Source: Nitrospirota bacterium | GTDB taxonomy: Bacteria; Patescibacteriota; Gracilibacteria; UBA1369; LOWO2-01-FULL-3 | Assembly: GCA_011682355.1 (NCBI GenBank) | Contig: JAACEU010000006.1 | Span: forward strand, 1 to 12,166 | Direction: 5' to 3' | DNA: 12,166 bases | Part shown: positions 7,933-12,166 of the stretch, one piece after another | Layout: each line of letters begins with the position of its first letter | Numbering within the stretch: the stretch's first letter is position 1 | Program-made: the position numbers and the translations under genes | Notes under the pieces: model-generated | Database searches by the model: none | Seen by the model: only the letters and a program-made list of their open reading frames with translations | Told to the model about the DNA's origin: nothing

Positions 7933-8940
7933 ATGACAGACTCACAACTAGATTGCCCAGTAGAAGAAAGAAAACCCCATGAAGAAATAAACTTAATGAA
8001 TAGCTCCTCTGGTCCAGATCTATCGGTTATTGTTCCAATTTACAAAGAAGAGGCTAGTATTCAACCTTTTCTTTTACGACTAGAGCCCGTTTTAGCTCAA
8101 ACGAAGCTGAGTTACGAAATTATTTTTTGCTTAGATCCTTCGCCTGATAGAACAGAAGAAGTTGTGATGAAAGAGATTGACCGTAATTCCAATATAAAAA
8201 TGCTCATTTTTTCTCGACGCTTCGGTCAGCCAGCTGCCACAATGGCTGGACTCTCGCTATGTAAAGGGAAGTCTTGTGTTGTTATTGATGTTGATTTACA
8301 GGATCCTCCCGAACTGATTCTTGAAATGCTTGAAAAAACGAAGGAAGGCTATGAAGTCGTTTGTGCCAAACGCCGATCGCGCCAAGGAGAAACCTTATTG
8401 AAAAAAATCATTCCTTTCGTGGGATACAAAGTGATTTCGAAATTCTCTGAAGTTGACATTCCTCGTAATACGGGTGATTTCCGCATTATGACCCGTAGGG
8501 TCATTGATGAATTGCTTAAGTTAAATGAGACACACGGTTTTTTAAGAGGACTCGTATCATACGTAGGTTTTCGGCAAGCCTATATTGAATACGATCGTGA
8601 TAGAAGACAAAGTGGGATTACTAACTATAATCGATTTACTGGATCTTTGAAGATAGGTCTTCATGGAATCATTAGCTTTGGATATCGTCCATTGCAGATT
8701 ATGTCGATTTTAGGGGTTATATTTGCTGGTTTGAGTTTTCTGCTTGGTTTGTGGTACGTTTTTCAAAAACTAATCGGCATACATTTAACGCCTGGTTTGC
8801 CGACAACTGTATTATGTATTACATTTTTCTCGGGAATACAGCTCCTTTCTTTAGGACTAATGGGGGAGTATGTAGGACGGATCTACGAGGAAGTTAAACA
8901 ACGTCCGATGTATATTATTGACCGCAAGATCAATTTATAA
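7933..8940 (+). CDS. GtrB/ArnC-like polyprenyl-phosphate glycosyltransferase (GT2)
   Basis: The 335-residue protein begins with a polar extension of about 28 residues. A GT-A family-2 domain follows: LSVIVPIYKEE (30-40), LDPSPDRT in place of the common DDGSxDxT, FSRRFGQPAATMAGL, and the metal site DVDLQDPPE (D119, D121). Two membrane helices lie at about 258-280 and 290-310, ending in GEYVGRIYEEVKQRPMYII. That tail is characteristic of GtrB/ArnC-type enzymes, which transfer glucose, arabinose derivatives or similar sugars from a nucleotide donor to undecaprenyl phosphate at the inner face of the membrane. The length fits the family apart from the N-terminal extension. The ribosome-binding site is weak (GGGA about 10 bases upstream) and the gap from the previous gene is 19 bases, so translation may be coupled. 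The sugar cannot be read from the sequence. No GtrA-like flippase is adjacent. Confidence 0.9.
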   Translation: MTDSQLDCPVEERKPHEEINLMNSSSGPDLSVIVPIYKEEASIQPFLLRLEPVLAQTKLSYEIIFCLDPSPDRTEEVVMKEIDRNSNIKMLIFSRRFGQPAATMAGLSLCKGKSCVVIDVDLQDPPELILEMLEKTKEGYEVVCAKRRSRQGETLLKKIIPFVGYKVISKFSEVDIPRNTGDFRIMTRRVIDELLKLNETHGFLRGLVSYVGFRQAYIEYDRDRRQSGITNYNRFTGSLKIGLHGIISFGYRPLQIMSILGVIFAGLSFLLGLWYVFQKLIGIHLTPGLPTTVLCITFFSGIQLLSLGLMGEYVGRIYEEVKQRPMYIIDRKINL

Positions 8941-9136
8941 GCTTTTCTTATTAAGCTTGTTAAGTCCATCCCAAAAACGGCTTTCTTATGAGCAAAAGAG
9001 GTTGTTCTCAAAAGCAAGTGTATGCCACTAATCACTTTGGGAAAAACATGTCATTCAAGCCACACTTATTCATGCTGGAGCAGCAATTTTATTGAGCAAG
9101 GCATAGGTGAATGAGTACAAAAAAAGGAACATCTCC
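8941..9136 (+). other. Intergenic region, the longest gap in the window
   Basis: This 196-base stretch has no open frame of note. At its left end, AAGCTT at 8939-8944 and 8953-8958 can form a 6-bp hairpin (8 bp with a wobble), but no T tract follows, so termination is unlikely. I find no convincing -35/-10 pair. Its right end (about 9091-9136) resembles the leader of the next DUF6311 gene (about 11376-11414), sharing ATTGA, AGGTGAA, a run of A, AAGGA and CATCT before the ATG. The duplicated unit therefore carried its leader with it. Confidence 0.6.
9124..9128 (+). promoter_or_regulatory. Ribosome binding site that sets the start at 9137
   Basis: AAGGA lies eight bases before ATG 9137. An upstream in-frame GTG at 9107 would place this site inside the gene and has no comparable site of its own. 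The paralogue at 11415 has the same arrangement (AAGGAG at 11402-11407, seven bases before the ATG) and starts with the same residues, which confirms the choice. Confidence 0.85.
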
Positions 9137-11317
9137 ATGAAGTTATCGATAAAGTTTTTTTCAACAGCTCTTCCTATTCTTTTGGGAGTTGTATATGCCT
9201 TATCGATTTTTGACTTTGGATATATCCTTGGACAAAATGACTATTGGATGCACCCCTTCGGAGATATGACAACACACCTTATAGGTGCAATGTATTATGT
9301 TCAGTCTCATTGGCAATTCCCTCTTTTTTTTACTCCCGAGCTTGCATTTCCTGAGGGTACTAACATCATTTTCACCGATAGTTTGCCCATCCTTGCACTC
9401 ATTGCTAAAGTCATATTCAAAATTTCCGGAGAATGGTTTAATTACTTTGGCTTGTGGGTCTTCTTATGTTTTCCATTGCTTGCTTTTTTTATTGCTCTTG
9501 CAACCAAAGAAAGTGGAATAAAAAATATCTTTGCTCTACTTGGAGCAGCGCTTTTTGCTCTTACGAGCCCTGCCTTATTCCGTGGGAATCTGGGAGCATC
9601 AGCCATGTCACACTTTCTAATTCCATGGAGTTTATACCTGTATCTTAAATTGCTCCGTTCTCCAAATTTTTGGTCTATTTCCACGCAATTTTGCCTTGTT
9701 GGCATCCTTTCTATTTTGCTGCAGCCTTATTTTATAATCATGGTGATGCCCTTTTTTTTCGCGGCGCTCCTTCAAAAGATGCTGCTTAAGCAAGTGTCAC
9801 TTCGGAATGCTACAAGTAGTTTTATTTATGTATTAGGAATGATTCTAGTAACTGCAATATTTATTGGGATAGTTAATAATTCTAGTACTAGAAATTCATT
9901 AGATGGATTCGGCTTTTTTTCGATGAATCTTGTGTCGCCATTTTTACCACCAAGAGAACACCTCCCAGAATTTATTGCTCGGTATTTCACGTGGTCTCCA
10001 AATGGATATTCTTGCGAAGCAACGGGCGGACAGTATGAGGGATATAATTACTTCGGTGCAGGAATGCTTCTACTCATCGTCATCCACCTTTTCGCTTCAA
10101 GAGATTTCATATGGAAGGCATTTAAACGTCATGTCGTTCTGCTATTGGTGTTAATAGGATTAGTCTTAACTGCTTTGTCGAACAAAATATTTTTTGGAAA
10201 TTGGCTGATTTTCGATATTCCGATGAATGCAACATTTAAAGATTTAACAGGGTTTTTTAGAGCAAGCGGCAGGTTGTTTTGGCCTGTTTACTATGTTTTG
10301 GCTGTGGGATTAGTGTTTTTAACATTTAAACGATATAAACAGCGAATAGCTGTAACAGTGACTATCCTAGCGTTGAGTTTGCAATTAGCAGATACACAAG
10401 TATTGCGTCGCAATCAAGCTAATATTACGAGGTGTGGTACTCCTTGCCAATTTCAAGAGGTGGCATGGAGCTCTCTGCTTGATAAACACCAATTTTTCTT
10501 GCAATACCCTAGTTTCCAAAGTTTTTATTTTTCTGTTAGATCGCTCCAAGAACCGCACAGAACAATTCAGAAACTTCAACTTCTTTGGTTGGCGGCAAAG
10601 CTTGGCAAACCAACCAACAGTGTTTATTTGGCAAGGCCTACCCGTAATTGGAATGACGACGTTTTAGAAGGAGGGGAATTTAATATTCTCCCAGGGGGAT
10701 TGTATTTATTTGGGAAGAGTTTCCCTTTGGCATTAGTTGAAGATCATCCAAACTTTAAAAAGTGGGCCCGAGAGTCTTCATTTGGTGTTGTTTGCTCTCG
10801 TGACTGGGATAAGCTACCGCATCTTGCTTCCAGTGAGGAGTTTAAGCCCATTACGAGATCATTTGCACCTACAATTCAATTTGGCGAACTCTTGCGATTC
10901 ACCAATGATGGGAATGCGCTTGACTGTCTCTTAACAGGTTGGTCAGATCCAGAGCCTTGGGGTATTTGGTCTTTGGGCAAACAATCTGGCTTAGCTTTTT
11001 GTTTACCAAGAATTCCCAGCGGCAATATTTGTTTAACTTTAGGAGCAAGTCCTTATATATATCCGAGTCGTCCTGTAAAAGAAATTTCTTTATTCGTAAA
11101 TGATACATTGATTACAACATGGAATTTTCAATTAGGAAAACCAACGGAGAAACAGTGTGCGAATATTCCAAAAGAGGTTTGTCAGCTCAACAATGGAAAA
11201 CTTATGATCAAGCTTGTTTCCAAAGAAGTAGAGTCTCCAAAACAAGCCGGTTTTTCTGAAGATGAAAGACTTATCAGTCTGGGTCTTATCGACATAATGG
11301 TAACAGAAGAGGGATAA
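9137..11317 (+). CDS. DUF6311-type polytopic membrane protein, single C-terminal module
   Basis: This 726-residue paralogue of the protein at 3561 has the same plan. The first helix is at about 10-28, the first-loop HPFGD has D43, and PEGTNIIFTDSLP has D81. About ten helices extend to near residue 420. A soluble segment follows (ADTQVLRRN, NILPGGLYLFGKSFP, CSRDWDKLPHLAS). One beta-rich module (about 582-726) carries GWSDPEPWGIWSLGKQS, VNDTLITTWNF and a tail ending LISLGLIDIMVTEEG. The acidic loop residues and exported C-terminal part suggest a GT-C-like enzyme acting on an envelope glycan, but no reaction is established. The start is ATG 9137 rather than GTG 9107, based on the ribosome-binding site and on alignment with the two paralogues. 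It follows a 196-base gap after the GtrB-like gene, so it may belong to the same transcript or begin a new one. Confidence 0.8.
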   Translation: MKLSIKFFSTALPILLGVVYALSIFDFGYILGQNDYWMHPFGDMTTHLIGAMYYVQSHWQFPLFFTPELAFPEGTNIIFTDSLPILALIAKVIFKISGEWFNYFGLWVFLCFPLLAFFIALATKESGIKNIFALLGAALFALTSPALFRGNLGASAMSHFLIPWSLYLYLKLLRSPNFWSISTQFCLVGILSILLQPYFIIMVMPFFFAALLQKMLLKQVSLRNATSSFIYVLGMILVTAIFIGIVNNSSTRNSLDGFGFFSMNLVSPFLPPREHLPEFIARYFTWSPNGYSCEATGGQYEGYNYFGAGMLLLIVIHLFASRDFIWKAFKRHVVLLLVLIGLVLTALSNKIFFGNWLIFDIPMNATFKDLTGFFRASGRLFWPVYYVLAVGLVFLTFKRYKQRIAVTVTILALSLQLADTQVLRRNQANITRCGTPCQFQEVAWSSLLDKHQFFLQYPSFQSFYFSVRSLQEPHRTIQKLQLLWLAAKLGKPTNSVYLARPTRNWNDDVLEGGEFNILPGGLYLFGKSFPLALVEDHPNFKKWARESSFGVVCSRDWDKLPHLASSEEFKPITRSFAPTIQFGELLRFTNDGNALDCLLTGWSDPEPWGIWSLGKQSGLAFCLPRIPSGNICLTLGASPYIYPSRPVKEISLFVNDTLITTWNFQLGKPTEKQCANIPKEVCQLNNGKLMIKLVSKEVESPKQAGFSEDERLISLGLIDIMVTEEG

Positions 11318-11414
11318 TTCATTTCACATTCCAGAATCGATGTGATTAATGCATCCTTTCTTAAAGCAAGGTATTATTGACTGTGACCATTAGGTGAAAA
11401 AAAGGAGCATCTTC
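11318..11414 (+). other. Intergenic leader between the tandem DUF6311 genes
   Basis: The 97 bases contain a 6-bp inverted repeat TCACAT (11324-11329) and ATGTGA (11340-11345) with a 10-base loop and no T tract, so no clear terminator is present. TTGACT at 11377-11382 resembles a -35 box but has no matching -10. The strong ribosome-binding site AAGGAG (11402-11407) sits seven bases before the next ATG. The last 40 or so bases resemble the leader before 9137. Confidence 0.6.
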
Positions 11415-12166
11415 ATGAAATTTTCGATAAGGGAGTTTTCGACGGCTCTTCCGATCCTTCTGGGAGTTGTATATGCCTTATCAATTTTCGAGCCTGCATA
11501 TATTCTTGGACGAAATGCCTACTGGATGTGCCCCTTCGGAGATGTGACAACACACCTTATAGGTGCAATGTATTATGTACAGTCTAATTGGCACTTCCCC
11601 ATTTTTTTTACTCCCGAGCTTGCTTTCCCTGAGGGCACTAACATCATTTTCACCGATAGTTTGCCCTTGCTTGCACTTATTGCCAAAATCATATTCAAAA
11701 TTTCCGGAGAATGGTTCAATTATTTTGGTTTATGGGTCTTTTTATGTTTTCCACTGCTTGCTTTTTTTATTGCTCTTGCAACTAAGGAAAGCGGAATAAA
11801 AAACATCTTTGCTCTACTTGGAGCAGCCCTTTTTGCTCTTACTTGCCCCGTTTTGTTATGTACAAATCTGTCATCATCAGGCATGTCACACTTTCTCATT
11901 CCATGGAGTTTATACCTTTATCTTAAATTACTCCGTTCTCCGAATTTTTGGTCTATTTCCACACAATTTTGTCTTGTGGGCATCCTTTCTATTCTGCTGC
12001 ATCCCTATTTTATCATCATGGTGATACCCTTTTTTTTCGCGGCACTCCTTCAAAAGACAATACGTAAACAGGTTTCACTTCGGAATGCTGTAACTGGTTT
12101 TTTTTATGTTTTTGGAATGATTCTAGTTTCTGCAATATGTATTGGAATAGTTTCTAGTACGACTAC
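11415..12166 (+). CDS. DUF6311-type polytopic membrane protein, third paralogue (5' part only)
   Basis: From ATG 11415 the frame is open for 250 codons to the window edge with no stop; the C-terminal two-thirds lie outside. It begins MKFSIREFSTALPILLGVVY and keeps the landmarks of the copy at 9137: CPFGD (D43), PEGTNIIFTDSLP (D81) and GLWVFLCFPLLAFF. A hand count gives about 39 differences in 250 residues, or about 84% identity to that copy. Differences cluster in the loop after helix 1 (26-39) and in a short patch at 144-156. The start is fixed by AAGGAG at 11402-11407. It is probably a functional enzyme or transport-related protein of the same class with altered specificity, since no frameshift or stop is seen in the visible part. 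Whether it has one or two C-terminal modules cannot be known here. Confidence 0.8.
   Translation, partial: MKFSIREFSTALPILLGVVYALSIFEPAYILGRNAYWMCPFGDVTTHLIGAMYYVQSNWHFPIFFTPELAFPEGTNIIFTDSLPLLALIAKIIFKISGEWFNYFGLWVFLCFPLLAFFIALATKESGIKNIFALLGAALFALTCPVLLCTNLSSSGMSHFLIPWSLYLYLKLLRSPNFWSISTQFCLVGILSILLHPYFIIMVIPFFFAALLQKTIRKQVSLRNAVTGFFYVFGMILVSAICIGIVSSTT

Larger units (their letters stand above)
9137..12166 (+). repeat. Tandem gene duplication with a 2,278-bp period
   Basis: The sequence from 11415 repeats that from 9137 with high DNA similarity. Some runs are virtually identical, such as the stretch around 9360-9410 versus 11639-11689. The distance between starts is 2,278 bp, equal to one whole gene plus its leader. 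The repeat continues past the window edge. The older copy at 3561 is clearly more diverged. Confidence 0.85.

Noticed and set aside
8939..8958. AAGCTT hairpin after the GtrB-like gene as an intrinsic terminator.
   Set aside because: The stem is short and AT-rich, and no T tract follows it.
11324..11345. TCACAT/ATGTGA inverted repeat as a CRP-type operator or terminator.
   Set aside because: The half-sites are in the wrong orientation for the TGTGA-N6-TCACA pattern, and there is no T tract for a terminator. Six-bp repeats are common by chance.
11377..11405. TTGACT as the -35 box of a promoter for the third DUF6311 gene.
   Set aside because: At 16-18 bases downstream there is only an A/G run with no -10-like hexamer.
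11563..12024. Two consecutive short open frames in a different forward frame at 11563-11799 and 11809-12024.
   Set aside because: They are out-of-frame shadows of the long open frame from 11415, which matches the paralogue at 9137 residue for residue. The equivalent shadow also occurs at 9285-9521 inside that paralogue.
11415..12166. Possible pseudogene, because no stop codon ends this frame.
   Set aside because: The frame simply runs into the window edge. It has no internal stop or frameshift, and conserved landmarks are intact.

Overview
The window is a one-strand run of genes from a moderately AT-rich bacterium. All seven identified genes, plus the tail of an eighth, read rightward, with short gaps and several good Shine-Dalgarno sites. 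The content is almost entirely envelope-glycan machinery of the polyprenyl-phosphate type. That suggests a bacterium building a surface polysaccharide or glycolipid, most likely Gram-negative, but the sequence alone does not fix the taxon. There are no RNA genes, insertion sequences, CRISPR arrays or integration sites that I can see.

Layout. Positions 1-86 carry the likely last codons of an upstream gene. Next come: a multi-pass GT-C-like membrane glycosyltransferase (97-1809); a fusion of a DPM1-like family-2 glycosyltransferase to a SAM methyltransferase (1852-3516); a large DUF6311-type membrane protein with a duplicated C-terminal beta-rich module (3561-6266); a second methyltransferase/glycosyltransferase fusion in the opposite domain order (about 6297-7913); a GtrB/ArnC-like polyprenyl-phosphate sugar transferase with two C-terminal membrane helices (7933-8940); a DUF6311 paralogue with a single C-terminal module (9137-11317); and a third, closely related DUF6311 paralogue that is open to the window edge (11415-12166).

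How they may work together (inference). The three cytoplasmic-facing GT2 enzymes would charge a lipid carrier with sugars, and two of them carry a methyltransferase that could modify the sugar or a glycan precursor. The four polytopic proteins have acidic residues in their first loop and soluble C-terminal domains, as expected of GT-C enzymes that use lipid-linked sugars on the outer face of the membrane. No flippase (GtrA-like or Wzx-like) is present here.

The most notable points are the two fusions with swapped domain order, the growing DUF6311 family (at least three copies, the last two about 84% identical over the visible 250 residues), and the recent in-gene duplication of the C-terminal module, which includes an 81-bp tandem repeat.
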